Shown here piece after piece: positions 1-7,966 of a stretch of DNA of 41,932 bases. The stretch covers positions 1 to 41,932 of the forward strand of contig JTLC01000002.1 of NCBI GenBank assembly GCA_000798955.1. Reading direction: 5' to 3'. The position numbers were made by a program, and so were the translations under genes. The notes under the pieces are model-generated. The model made no database searches. It had not been told where the DNA came from and saw nothing but the letters and a program-made list of their open reading frames with translations. The DNA is from Firmicutes bacterium ZOR0006. GTDB lineage: Bacteria > Bacillota_I > Bacilli_A > Culicoidibacterales > ZOR0006. The stretch's first letter is position 1. Each line of letters opens with the position of its first letter.

Positions 1-77
1 ACGCTTTCGGGTGTGTTGAGTTGATTAAAAACAAAAGCGAGAAATTGGTGAGTAACAACACCTTCTCTCGCTTGATT

Positions 78-854
78 TTAATTTTTTTGTGCTGCACGAC
101 GCTCTGCTTGGCGTTCTGCAATCCCTTTAAAAATAAGTTGTTTTGCTTCCATTACTGATTCTTTTGATGGTTCAATCACTGTTTCAAGGGGATATTCCAT
201 TCCCATCATATCCCATTTGTTCGCACCCATCCGATGATATGGCAGTACTTCTAATACTTTGGCATAGTTTAAATCACCAATAAATTTTCCTAGTTGGTAT
301 AAATCATCCTGATCATCACTATAACCTGGTACTAGCACATGACGTATCCAAAATGGAACTTTCTGCATATCAACAAAACGAATAAAGCTCAGCATATGTT
401 CATTTGGTTGCCCAGTTAAGATTTTATTTTTTGCTGAATCAATATGTTTAATATCAATGAGTAATAAATCTGTCACCGCTAATAATTGCTTTAACTTTTC
501 TTCTTGGTGTTGATTTCCCGGCTGAAAAACAGCACCACTTGTATCGATGCAAGTATGTACACCTTTCGCTTGTAACTTTGTAAAAAGCTCAGTGATAAAA
601 TCAATCTGTAAAAGTGGCTCTCCACCACTTACTGTGATTCCACCTTTACGGTAAAAAGCGATATTTTTTTCAAATCGTGTGATGACTTCATCTGTCGTAA
701 TTGTATTCCCATCTTTCATTAGCCATGTATCGGCATTATGGCAGTATAAACAGCGCAGTGGACATCCCTGTAGAAACAAAACCATCCGTGTTCCTGGACC
801 ATCGACATTGCCAAATGATTCAATTGAATGATAGCGACCTTCCATAGTTTTCAC
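78..854 (-). CDS. pflA: Pyruvate formate-lyase activating enzyme (radical SAM)
   Basis: This enzyme uses S-adenosylmethionine and a [4Fe-4S] cluster to place the glycyl radical on pyruvate formate-lyase. The N-terminus has the family pattern HSIESFGNVDGPG, and the radical-SAM cysteines appear as CPLRCLYC (C-x3-C-x2-C), followed by a glycine-rich SGGEP motif that binds SAM. At 258 residues it has the usual length. Two starts are possible: GTG at 854 behind GAGGA, or ATG at 845 behind AGGTG; the proteins differ by only three residues. It lies downstream of both pfl genes on the same strand, but a terminator separates it from them, so it is probably made at a lower level by read-through or from its own promoter. 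Its substrate here should be the separate 80-residue glycyl subunit. The identification is very secure. Confidence 0.96.
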   Translation of the reverse strand: MKTMEGRYHSIESFGNVDGPGTRMVLFLQGCPLRCLYCHNADTWLMKDGNTITTDEVITRFEKNIAFYRKGGITVSGGEPLLQIDFITELFTKLQAKGVHTCIDTSGAVFQPGNQHQEEKLKQLLAVTDLLLIDIKHIDSAKNKILTGQPNEHMLSFIRFVDMQKVPFWIRHVLVPGYSDDQDDLYQLGKFIGDLNYAKVLEVLPYHRMGANKWDMMGMEYPLETVIEPSKESVMEAKQLIFKGIAERQAERRAAQKN

Positions 855-910
855 CTAACTTTCCTCAATTCTTTTATATATATAAGACCTTCACAATATA
901 ATTTCCCAAG

Positions 911-942
911 AAAAAACCTCTAGACCGTAAGTCTAGAGGTTT
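911..942 (-). terminator. Intrinsic terminator between glycyl-radical subunit and pflA
   Basis: A 12-bp perfect stem (914-925 with 931-942) and a 5-nt loop are followed by a U-run on the minus strand. It sits just after the stop codon of the glycyl-radical subunit gene. It should limit transcription into pflA and so set a high lyase to activase ratio. Confidence 0.85.
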
Positions 943-952
943 GAGGATCAAC

Positions 953-1195
953 TTACATTGAACCGTGGAATGTACGTGCAATAACATCATTTTGTTGTTC
1001 AGGTGTTAATTTGCTGAAGTTTACAGCATATCCTGATACACGTACTGTTAATTGTGGATATTTTTCTGGATGTTGTTGTGCATCGACTAACGTTTCACGT
1101 GAGAATACGTTTACGTTTAAGTGGTGCCCTCCTTGTTCAACATATCCATCTAGCATTGCGACTAAGTTTTCAATTTGTGATTGGTTTACTGACAT
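953..1195 (-). CDS. Stand-alone glycyl-radical subunit of split pyruvate formate-lyase (GrcA/YfiD-like)
   Basis: The 80 residues correspond to the last part of a normal pyruvate formate-lyase. They include the glycyl-radical motif RVSGYAVNF, with the radical glycine near residue 55, the preceding HPEKYPQLT and a C-terminal RTFHGSM. The gene has its own ATG and a good ribosome site (GAAGGGAGTG). It starts 78 bp after the stop of the catalytic-subunit gene, which lacks exactly this domain. In E. coli, YfiD/GrcA is a spare glycyl domain that repairs oxygen-cut enzyme; here it should be an obligatory subunit, because no intact lyase is encoded beside it. It is the expected target of PflA. The family assignment is secure; the obligate-subunit role is inferred from the gene structure. 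Confidence 0.93.
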   Translation of the reverse strand: MSVNQSQIENLVAMLDGYVEQGGHHLNVNVFSRETLVDAQQHPEKYPQLTVRVSGYAVNFSKLTPEQQNDVIARTFHGSM

Positions 1196-1273
1196 TTTTG
1201 AACACTCCCTTCATTTAATCTACAGTTTTATTGTACTGCTTAAAGAAACCCCTTGCAAATAATATGCTTGGAA

Positions 1274-3394
1274 TTATTCTTCGTCCACACCTACGCTTAA
1301 GTTTGGAATACGGCATGCACTATTTGGTGCGCAATCTTCCGCTACTGGTGCAATATCATCTAGACTTAATTCACCAGCGATGATTTCAATATCTTTCCCT
1401 AACGCATTTGGTACGATTGAGAATGTATTTGAAATTCCATCAGCTGCGTGGTTGAATGGTAACTTGGCAACTGAAGCTAATGAAGCTACAGCTCCTGAGC
1501 TATCACGACCGTGCATTGGGTTTGCACCTGGTGCAAATGGTTCACCAGCACGACGCCCATCAGGTGTATTTCCTGTTTTCTTACCATATACAACGTTTGA
1601 TGTAATCGTTAAGATCGACATTGTTGGCTTTCCATCACGGTATGTATAATGTTTACGGATTTCACCCATGAAGAATTCAACTAATTCAACAGCGATATCA
1701 TCTACGCGGTCATCATCATTTCCGTATTTTGGATAGTCTCCTGTTGTCGCGAAGTCAGTGATTGTTCCTTCTTCGTCACGAATTGCTTTAACATCTGCAT
1801 ATTTGATCGCACTTAATGAGTCAGCTACTACTGATAATCCAGCAATACCTGTTGCGAAGTAACGTAATACTTCTTTATCATGTAATGCCATTTGAATGCG
1901 CTCATATGCATATTTATCATGTGAGTAGTGAATCGCATTTAATGTGTTCACATATAATTCTGCTAACCAAATCATCATATCTTTGAAACGTGGCATTACT
2001 TCATCGTATGTTAAGACATCGCCTTCAATTGGACGGAATTTCGGTCCAACTTGTGCTTTTGATTTCTCATCCACACCACCGTTGATTGCGTATAATAAAC
2101 ATTTTGCTAAGTTTGCACGTGCTCCAAAGAATTGCATTTCTTTTCCGACACGCATTGGTGATACGCAACATGCGATTGCATAATCATCACCATGTGTAAC
2201 ACGCATGATATCATCGTTTTCATATTGAATTGATGATGTTAAGATTGACATTTTCGCACAGAAATTTTTGAATCCTTCAGGCATAAGTTTCGACCATAAC
2301 ACTGTTAAGTTCGGCTCTGGTGCTGCCCCTAAGTTTTGTAATGTATGTAAATAACGGAATGAAGAACGTGTTACTAACGGACGTCCATCAAGTCCAACCC
2401 CACCAATTGATTCAGTTACCCAAGTTGGATCTCCTGAGAATAAGGCATTGTATTCTGGTGTACGAGCAAATTTTACAAGACGTAATTTCATGATGAAGTG
2501 GTCAACGTATTCTTGTGCTTCTTCTTCAGTGATGACACCGTTTACTAAATCACGTTCAATATAAATATCAATAAATGTTGACGTACGTCCTAAAGACATT
2601 GCTGCCCCATTTTGATCTTTAATTGCTGCTAAGTATCCGAAGTATAACCATTGGATTGCTTCTTTCGCATTTGCTGCTGGTTGTGAAATATCATAACCGT
2701 AAGCCGCCGCCATTGTTTTCAACTCAACTAATGCACGAATTTGTTCATTTAATTCTTCACGTTCACGCATAACTGCTTCTGTCATTGTTCGTGATGTACT
2801 GTTTAATTGTTTTTTCTTATCAGCAACTAAATAGTCAATTCCGTATAAAGCTACACGACGATAATCCCCAATAATACGTCCGCGCCCGTACGCATCTGGT
2901 AATCCTGTGATGATTCCTGATTTACGTACTGCACGCATATCAGCAGTATAAATATCAAATACTCCCGCATTGTGTGTTTTACGATATTTCGAGAACGTTT
3001 CCACAACTTCTTCATCAACTTCATATCCATATGCTTGCGCTGCTGCTTGAGCCATACGAATTCCACCGAATGGTTGTAATGAACGCTTGAATGGTTTATC
3101 TGTTTGGAAACCAACAATTGTTTCTAATTCTTTTTGTAAGTATCCTGCACCGTGTGATGTAATTGTTGAAACAACTTTTGTATCCATATCTAATACACCA
3201 CCAGCATCGCGCTCTTGTGTATTTAAATCCATTACTTGTGCCCATAAAGTTGTTGTTGCTTCCGTTGGACCAACTAGGAATGAATCATCACCTGTATATG
3301 GTGTGTAGTTTTTTTGAATAAAGTTACGAACGTCAACTTCTTTTTGCCAACGCGAACCTTTGAAATCTTGCCATGCTTGTGTCATAATTTTCAT
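1274..3394 (-). CDS. pflB: Pyruvate formate-lyase catalytic subunit lacking the glycyl-radical domain
   Basis: The enzyme converts pyruvate and CoA to formate and acetyl-CoA in anaerobic fermentation. The 706-residue product follows the PFL barrel closely, and the catalytic cysteine pair is seen as IACCVSPM (Cys409-Cys410). Homology continues to the conserved [10 protein letters not shown] stretch and then stops. The last ~40 residues form an acidic, cysteine-containing tail unrelated to PFL and end in a normal stop. The missing ~65-residue glycyl domain is encoded by the next gene. Normal PFLs are about 750-760 residues. Both open reading frames are clean and the downstream gene has its own start and ribosome site, so this looks like a true split, not a frameshift. 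ATG 3394 is preferred because the leader hairpin aligns it with the Shine-Dalgarno; ATG 3385 is an alternative. Confidence 0.95.
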   Translation of the reverse strand: MKIMTQAWQDFKGSRWQKEVDVRNFIQKNYTPYTGDDSFLVGPTEATTTLWAQVMDLNTQERDAGGVLDMDTKVVSTITSHGAGYLQKELETIVGFQTDKPFKRSLQPFGGIRMAQAAAQAYGYEVDEEVVETFSKYRKTHNAGVFDIYTADMRAVRKSGIITGLPDAYGRGRIIGDYRRVALYGIDYLVADKKKQLNSTSRTMTEAVMREREELNEQIRALVELKTMAAAYGYDISQPAANAKEAIQWLYFGYLAAIKDQNGAAMSLGRTSTFIDIYIERDLVNGVITEEEAQEYVDHFIMKLRLVKFARTPEYNALFSGDPTWVTESIGGVGLDGRPLVTRSSFRYLHTLQNLGAAPEPNLTVLWSKLMPEGFKNFCAKMSILTSSIQYENDDIMRVTHGDDYAIACCVSPMRVGKEMQFFGARANLAKCLLYAINGGVDEKSKAQVGPKFRPIEGDVLTYDEVMPRFKDMMIWLAELYVNTLNAIHYSHDKYAYERIQMALHDKEVLRYFATGIAGLSVVADSLSAIKYADVKAIRDEEGTITDFATTGDYPKYGNDDDRVDDIAVELVEFFMGEIRKHYTYRDGKPTMSILTITSNVVYGKKTGNTPDGRRAGEPFAPGANPMHGRDSSGAVASLASVAKLPFNHAADGISNTFSIVPNALGKDIEIIAGELSLDDIAPVAEDCAPNSACRIPNLSVGVDEE

Positions 3395-3433
3395 TCGCTA
3401 CATATCTTCATGCGAAGGTATGTAACTCCTCCT
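3392..3433 (-). promoter_or_regulatory. Hairpin-bridged ribosome binding site of pflB
   Basis: A perfect AGGAGG (3428-3433) lies 33 nt before the ATG at 3394, too far for direct use. The gap holds an inverted repeat (3414-3423 with 3400-3409; nine of ten positions pair, one C-A mismatch) with a GCAU loop. Folding it leaves a 9-nt effective spacing. A six-codon ORF (MKICSE) begins in the loop at 3411, and its TGA overlaps the pflB ATG, so translational coupling is an alternative reading. The repeat could also be a DNA operator. Confidence 0.6.
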
Positions 3434-3514
3434 CTCTTAAATCCACTTCATACATTTTCATCATACTCGATTTTCCTTGGAGCACTCCCCTCAAAGAAAC
3501 CGATTACAGTTAAA

Positions 3515-3543
3515 ATTCTATCACTTTTTCAGACGAATTTCAA
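3515..3543 (-). promoter_or_regulatory. Promoter of the pfl operon
   Basis: TTGAAA (3538-3543) and TAGAAT (3515-3520) are separated by exactly 17 nt on the minus strand. Transcription would start near 3508 and give a leader of about 114 nt before pflB. Confidence 0.75.
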
Positions 3544-3661
3544 GAAATATTCTTATTTGCACCTTTTTTTTATCACTCTGGCAAAATCCGACTTTTTTTT
3601 TCAAAAAAGTTCATTTTTCTCTTGCTAATCTAGGAATTAAACTTAAAATTCACGGAAAATT

Positions 3662-4012
3662 TTAGTTGTTTTTTCTCCATTCAGGGTATTCTAAATAGGT
3701 AAGTTTTTGAATTTGTTGCTTTGTTTGCACAAAAGCCACTGCGGTGAAAGTTCCTTCAGCAGTATAGGCCATGATCTCTGCTTGTTGATAGTCAGGCCAC
3801 ACTTTCGCTAATTCACCTATCGCTTCACTCGTACATTCGTAGAGTGCTCCATAAAATTTGTCGTTATCATCGCCATCCGGTAGTAAGCTTGGCTTTTCAC
3901 CATCCGTGAATAATTTACCAAATCCAACCGCACGTTCAGCAACTTTTTCAATCTGATATGTGGCACATAATTCTGCAGTCAATAATCCATAGTCAAATAG
4001 TTTTACATTCAT
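3662..4012 (-). CDS. Hypothetical protein, 116 residues
   Basis: I do not recognise this soluble, acidic protein. It has no signal peptide, membrane segment or obvious catalytic motif. It is rich in aromatic and acidic residues (for example LLPDGDDNDKFYG) and ends in a basic tail. The ATG at 4012 follows a good ribosome site (AAAGGAGATGA), which supports a real gene. It lies upstream of the pfl promoter on the same strand but is a separate unit, since pfl has its own promoter 120 bp downstream. The gene upstream of it ends with a likely terminator. Function unknown. Confidence 0.75.
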   Translation of the reverse strand: MNVKLFDYGLLTAELCATYQIEKVAERAVGFGKLFTDGEKPSLLPDGDDNDKFYGALYECTSEAIGELAKVWPDYQQAEIMAYTAEGTFTAVAFVQTKQQIQKLTYLEYPEWRKNN

Positions 4013-4075
4013 TGGGTTTCATCTCCTTTTCTGTCATTATCATACACCTTTTCACCATTTTACAAAAGTAACAAC

Positions 4076-4118
4076 AAAAAAGTATCCACTATGACAGCAT
4101 TTGTCGTGAATACTTTTT
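4076..4118 (-). terminator. Likely terminator of the two-TM protein gene
   Basis: The imperfect stem AAAAAGTAT(T)CAC / GTG(G)ATACTTTTT has a loop of about 17 nt and ends in a U-run on the minus strand, 20 nt after the stop at 4137. Confidence 0.6.
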
Positions 4119-4136
4119 ATGCTATGTGTTTATCGT

Positions 4137-4454
4137 TTAATAATTGTCATCATATTCTTGCGATCGTTGCTGCAATGCCGTTATCTCTTCTTCAACTTCA
4201 TCAACCCAGACACGTACACGTGTGATACCCATATCTAGTAGGGCAGCGAAACTAAAGAAAACAATCGCAATACCGGCATAACTTCCATAAAAGACATCTA
4301 ATTGAATAAAATTCACTGCGACAATCGCAATTGATGCCATTCCAATTAAAAACAGCGCCCATTTTGCAAAAATGAGGGTATTGCGCAATGAGACGATTCC
4401 GGCGCGTTCTTCTTGTAATTCCTGTAAACGTTCATTTCTTCCCATAACAGGCAC
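4137..4454 (-). CDS. Small membrane protein with two transmembrane segments
   Basis: The protein has 105 residues (102 if ATG 4445 is used instead of GTG 4454; both have purine-rich upstream sites). A charged N-terminal segment of about 25 residues precedes two hydrophobic segments, roughly residues 29-50 and 56-75. An acidic C-terminal helix rich in E and Q follows, which could form a short coiled coil. No family is recognised. It is divergent from the small basic protein gene at 4705 across a 250-bp AT-rich gap. It may associate with the inner face of the membrane; function unknown. Confidence 0.75.
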   Translation of the reverse strand: MPVMGRNERLQELQEERAGIVSLRNTLIFAKWALFLIGMASIAIVAVNFIQLDVFYGSYAGIAIVFFSFAALLDMGITRVRVWVDEVEEEITALQQRSQEYDDNY

Positions 4455-4642
4455 CCCATTTCCTTTTTTACTTGTGCGTGTATCTTACGCTTTTTTTTTC
4501 TGAGATGCAAGCGTGTTGCTTGATGTTATGGAAACTTTCAATTTTTACGAAAACTGATTTATTTTTCGGGAAAAATCTTTGCTATTTCTTAAAAATCGCC
4601 CTATCGCAAGTAGGTTTAGCTGTTTTTTCATCAGATTATTTT

Positions 4643-4670
4643 TTTTACCATTCTGTTTCTGTGCTACAAT
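4643..4670 (+). promoter_or_regulatory. Promoter of the 57-residue protein gene
   Basis: TACAAT (4665-4670) is preceded by TGC, an extended -10 pattern, with a T-rich -35 region near 4643-4648. Transcription would start about 30 nt before the ATG at 4705. The rest of the 4455-4704 gap holds a short inverted repeat (4561-4576) and T-runs, with no further gene visible. Confidence 0.5.
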
Positions 4671-4704
4671 ATGAACGTTAATTTTATTAAAGGAGCTTAT
4701 CCGT

Positions 4705-4878
4705 ATGAAGCAATCAACTCATAACAAAAACCTTGAAGGTATGCAAAAATTACTTGCAGCAAAAAAAGCAAATCAACCAAAAACTCACAATGCAATTAAA
4801 ACACCAACTAAATCAATTGGTGAGGGTTCACGTAGCCGTAAACGATACCAAAAAAGTGGTATGTTTGACCAAAGTTAA
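4705..4878 (+). CDS. Small basic protein, 57 residues
   Basis: A 57-codon ORF begins with ATG 4705, nine nt after a strong AAAGGAG, and ends in TAA followed closely by a terminator. The product is very basic and hydrophilic, with many K, N, Q and T residues. The C-terminal half reads SIGEGSRSRKRYQKSG, an RNA- or DNA-binding-like cluster, and there is no hydrophobic core. Clean promoter, ribosome site and terminator make it a single-gene transcript. I do not recognise the family. A ribosome-associated or nucleic-acid-binding role is only a guess from composition. Confidence 0.75.
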   Translation: MKQSTHNKNLEGMQKLLAAKKANQPKTHNAIKTPTKSIGEGSRSRKRYQKSGMFDQS

Positions 4879-4883
4879 TTTCG

Positions 4884-4906
4884 AACAGCGTCAGCTGTTT
4901 TTTTAT
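4884..4906 (+). terminator. Terminator of the 57-residue protein gene
   Basis: Stem AACAGC/GCTGTT (4884-4889 with 4894-4899), loop GTCA, then a seven-T run on the plus strand. A second, wider pair TGAGCCA/TGGCTCA follows at about 4911-4965. Confidence 0.75.
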
Positions 4907-5040
4907 TTAGATGAGCCAGAACATCCGGATTTCAGTCATGGACAGTTCAATTGGCTCATTTTCAATGTATAATAAAAGCGAAGCAAATATTTACCATCAT
5001 ATGTTATATTCAAAATATATAAACTGAAAGGAAATTTCGT

Positions 5041-5427
5041 ATGAAACAACAACTTGCCCTTGTCACCTTAGTCGTTGACGACTATGATTCGGCTATCACT
5101 TTTTACCGAGATATTCTTGGGTTTGAATTAGTCGAAGACACCTATCTCCCGCTTGAATCGAAACGTTGGATTGTCGTCAAGCCAATTGGCAGTTCTTGTG
5201 GCTTCGTGCTTGGACGTGCGAGCTCACCAGCACAAATTGCTGCTATTGGAAACCAAACTGGTGGGCGTGTCAGCTTTTTCTTGCAAACTGATGATTTTTG
5301 GCGTGACTATCACGACTACCAAAGGAAAGGTGTTCGCTTTATTCGCGATCCAAAACAAGCTGATTATGGTATTGTCGCTGTTTTCCAAGATATATATGGT
5401 AACCTTTGGGATCTTCTCGGTGACTAA
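5041..5427 (+). CDS. VOC (glyoxalase/bleomycin-resistance fold) family protein
   Basis: The 128-residue protein has the VOC pattern: a first strand ending in VDDYDSAITFYRDILGFEL and a C-terminal strand ending in VFQDIYGNLWDLLG, where the last strand usually supplies a metal-binding acidic residue. Members include lactoylglutathione lyases, dioxygenases and resistance proteins, and the sequence does not settle the substrate. AAAGGA lies 8 nt before the ATG. The gene ends 36 bp before mnmM on the same strand, so the two are probably co-transcribed. No signal peptide; expected to be cytosolic. Confidence 0.85.
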   Translation: MKQQLALVTLVVDDYDSAITFYRDILGFELVEDTYLPLESKRWIVVKPIGSSCGFVLGRASSPAQIAAIGNQTGGRVSFFLQTDDFWRDYHDYQRKGVRFIRDPKQADYGIVAVFQDIYGNLWDLLGD

Positions 5428-5463
5428 TACCACATACATATTATTATAAAGGGGCACTTTACG

Positions 5464-6036
5464 ATGACTTTACAAAAAATTTTACCTTTTGCACACAACT
5501 TATTAGCTAAAGCACTCAAAAATGGGGGTATTGCTGTTGATGCCACAATGGGAAATGGTAATGATACTTTACGCTTAGCTGAACTTGTTGGACGTCGTGG
5601 CCATGTCTATGCCTTTGACATCCAAGCGCAGGCACTCACTCAGACGAAAGAACGACTCCAAACAGCCGGTCTGTTAGAACGTACTAGCCTCTACCTCCAA
5701 GGTCATGAAACGGTTTCAAGTGTTATCCCACCGGCACATCATGGTCACGTTCAAGCCGCTATTTTCAATTTAGGGTATTTACCTGGAAGTGACAAAAGTA
5801 TTGTGACGACACCACACACAACTTTAGCAGCAATTGAACAGCTTTTACATTTACTTTCTCCAACTGGAATTATTATTCTCGTGATCTACCACGGTCATGA
5901 TGGTGGGAAAGTTGAACGTGATATGTTATTACCATTTGTGGCTCAATTACCACAACGTGATTTTCACGTCTTACAATATCAATTTTTAAACCAACAAAAT
6001 AATGCTCCCTTTATTATTGCGATCGAACGCAAATAG
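5464..6036 (+). CDS. mnmM: tRNA 5-aminomethyl-2-thiouridine methyltransferase MnmM (YtqB family)
   Basis: This 190-residue class I SAM methyltransferase has motif I as VDATMGNGNDT, the acidic end of strand 2 as AFDIQ, and the YtqB-family signature NLGYLPGSDKSIVT. In Gram-positives this family carries out the final methylation that makes mnm5s2U at tRNA wobble position 34, a step done by MnmC in E. coli. A good ribosome site (AAAGGGGC) precedes the ATG. The gene follows the VOC gene and ends at a bidirectional terminator facing the convergent dehydrogenase gene. The family call is strong; the exact tRNA product is inferred from the family. Confidence 0.9.
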   Translation: MTLQKILPFAHNLLAKALKNGGIAVDATMGNGNDTLRLAELVGRRGHVYAFDIQAQALTQTKERLQTAGLLERTSLYLQGHETVSSVIPPAHHGHVQAAIFNLGYLPGSDKSIVTTPHTTLAAIEQLLHLLSPTGIIILVIYHGHDGGKVERDMLLPFVAQLPQRDFHVLQYQFLNQQNNAPFIIAIERK

Positions 6037-6046
6037 GATCAGTACT

Positions 6047-6079
6047 AAAAAAAATCGGTCTATAATAGACCGATTTTTT
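6047..6079. terminator. Bidirectional terminator between mnmM and the SDR gene
   Basis: A perfect stem (6054-6062 with 6066-6074, extended by A/T pairs) is flanked by an A-run and a T-run. It can therefore end transcription from both sides between convergent genes. Confidence 0.9.
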
Positions 6080-6081
6080 GT

Positions 6082-6909
6082 TTAGAATGATGTCCAACCA
6101 CCATCTGTTTGGACTGTTGCCCCTGTCATATGCGTCGCATCATCTGAAGCTAAAAATAAAATTGAGGCGGCTTGTTCTTCAGCAGTCGCATTTCTTTTTT
6201 GCATCGTTTGCGTTTTTTGCCCTGCCATTGATTGTACCTTTGAAAGATCAACCCCAGCAGCAAGTGCTTCGGCTTGGCGGGCTTTGACTAAAGCAAAAGC
6301 TTTTTCTACCATTGGTGTATCCGTACCAGCTGGATTAACAGAATTAATTCGGATACCATATTGGGCATAATCAAGAGCAAGATTTTTTGTTAGGCCATTG
6401 ACTGCATGTTTTGAAGCTACGTATGCCGGATTGCCTGGTAGTCCGGTTAAGCCGGCAATTGATGCATTATTGACAATTACCCCACCTGTTCCTTGTGCAA
6501 TAAATTGGTCAAGCTCATATTTACAGCAATAATAAACGCTATAAAAATTATTGGCCATCGTAAAATCCATATCTGCTTTCGCAAGTTTATGCAGTGGCTG
6601 TGGATTACCCATTACACCTGCATTATTGATCGCAATATCCAGTTTACCATAGGTTGCGATTGTCGTCTCAATCACTTGAGCACAATTTTCTTCTAGTGAA
6701 AGATCGGTATTCAAGTAAATCCCTTCACCACCATTTGCATGAATCTCAGCTAAAACAGTTGCTCCCTCATTCGGTAAAATATCAACTAAAACAACTTGTG
6801 CCCCTTCTAAGGCCGCACGCTTAGCTGTCGCTGCTCCAATTCCAGCTGCAGCTCCGGTAATAATCATCACTTTGTTCGCAAAACGATTGGTAAAAAATGT
6901 TTGTTCCAT
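6082..6909 (-). CDS. Short-chain dehydrogenase/reductase (classical SDR)
   Basis: The 275-residue enzyme has a Rossmann TGAAAGIG cofactor motif near residues 19-26, an Asp at the end of strand 2 (LVDI) that favours NAD(H), NNAG near 94, and the catalytic set N-S-Y-K with the active site seen as YVASK. The C-terminal part has the usual PAGTDTPM and FLASDDATHMTGATVQTDGG segments. The substrate cannot be told. The ATG follows AAGGGAG. A promoter with TATACT (6952-6957) lies upstream. It is a single-gene unit between terminators. Confidence 0.92.
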   Translation of the reverse strand: MEQTFFTNRFANKVMIITGAAAGIGAATAKRAALEGAQVVLVDILPNEGATVLAEIHANGGEGIYLNTDLSLEENCAQVIETTIATYGKLDIAINNAGVMGNPQPLHKLAKADMDFTMANNFYSVYYCCKYELDQFIAQGTGGVIVNNASIAGLTGLPGNPAYVASKHAVNGLTKNLALDYAQYGIRINSVNPAGTDTPMVEKAFALVKARQAEALAAGVDLSKVQSMAGQKTQTMQKRNATAEEQAASILFLASDDATHMTGATVQTDGGWTSF

Positions 6910-7012
6910 TGTTATTCTCCCTTATCCCTCGTTATTTTTTTCTTTTGTAGTAGTATAGCGTATATTTAGTAAAAAAAACATTTTTTTCGTATTTATTCAG
7001 CTATTTCAAATC

Positions 7013-7046
7013 AAAAAAACTGAAGATTTTCAACCTTCAGTTTTTT
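7013..7046 (-). terminator. Terminator of pstS
   Basis: Stem AAAAAACTGAAG/CTTCAGTTTTTT with a loop of about 9 nt, ending in a U-run on the minus strand, directly after the pstS stop. Confidence 0.88.
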
Positions 7047-7057
7047 GGTATACTTTT

Positions 7058-7882
7058 TTAGTTTACTGAGATGAAATCTTCAGCAACAATTTCTTGTGCT
7101 TCTGGTGTTGTTGTCCAGTCTAAGAATTGTTTTGCCGCATCACTTAATTCATCTTCTTGGTAAACTAAGATGAATGGACGAGCAATTAAATATGTTCCAT
7201 TGCCAACATTCTCTGCTGATGCTTCAGCACCTTCGATTGCGACAGCTTGTACTGTTTCATCAACTGATCCTAAAGAGATATAACCAATTGCATTCGGGTT
7301 TTGTGCAACTTCAGCTTTTACCCCACCAGTTCCGTTGAACTCTTTTGCATTTGTTGTCATTTGATCTTTGATACCAACAATTTCTTCAAAGGCTCCACGT
7401 GTTCCTGACGCTGACTCACGTGCCACAACTGCGATCGCTAAGTCTGGTCCGCCAACTTCGCTCCAGTTAGTGATTTCCCCTGTATAAATTTTCGCTACTT
7501 GCTCAACTGTTAAATCTTGAACTGGGTTATCTGCATTCGTAATGATTGCAATCCCATCTAAAGCGATTACTTGCTCTGTTACCCCTGATTTTTCTTCTGT
7601 TTTTAAATCACGTGATGACATTCCTAAGTCAACTGTACCTTCTTGTGCGGCTTTAATTCCGTCTGAAGATCCTGAGGCACTGACTTTTAAATCAATTGTG
7701 CTATTTTCAGCTTCAAAAGCTGGTTCTAATTGTTCCATTAATGCATTAACTGATGATGATCCTGATATTGTAACTGTTGATGATGTTTCTGCATCACCGC
7801 TTGCTGTGTCGTTCCCACATGCTGCTAATCCTGTTGATAACCCTAAAACTGCTACTAATGCCATAAGTTTTTTCATCTTCAT
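7058..7882 (-). CDS. pstS: Phosphate-binding lipoprotein PstS
   Basis: The 274-residue protein starts with a lipoprotein signal peptide (MKMKK, hydrophobic core, lipobox LAAC; lipid-modified Cys at 22), then a Ser/Thr-rich linker. The mature part has PstS phosphate-site features: ISGSSSVN near the start, SRDL, and ARESASGTRGAFEE in the middle, followed by IGYISLG. It should capture phosphate outside the membrane for a PstCAB importer. No pstC, pstA, pstB or phoU gene is adjacent, which is unusual because these normally follow pstS. It may work with a transporter elsewhere or as a phosphate sensor. Possible Pho-type and Fur-type sites lie upstream. Confidence 0.93.
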   Translation of the reverse strand: MKMKKLMALVAVLGLSTGLAACGNDTASGDAETSSTVTISGSSSVNALMEQLEPAFEAENSTIDLKVSASGSSDGIKAAQEGTVDLGMSSRDLKTEEKSGVTEQVIALDGIAIITNADNPVQDLTVEQVAKIYTGEITNWSEVGGPDLAIAVVARESASGTRGAFEEIVGIKDQMTTNAKEFNGTGGVKAEVAQNPNAIGYISLGSVDETVQAVAIEGAEASAENVGNGTYLIARPFILVYQEDELSDAAKQFLDWTTTPEAQEIVAEDFISVN

Positions 7883-7966
7883 AACCTCTTTATTATGTTT
7901 AAAATTATAGATGCCTTGTGGAATCTATCTCCTTGTTCTCATCTACAGGTCTTAGTTTACCAAGAT

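Noticed and set aside
1-77. A gene at the left edge
   Set aside because: Only 77 bases precede the pflA stop, with a terminator-like T-rich stretch and no readable ORF of useful length.
1196-1273. A frameshift or sequencing error breaking an intact pfl gene
   Set aside because: Joining the frames would require bridging 78 non-coding bases that include a proper ribosome site. The catalytic subunit has an extra unrelated tail of about 40 residues and the small gene has an extra N-terminus.
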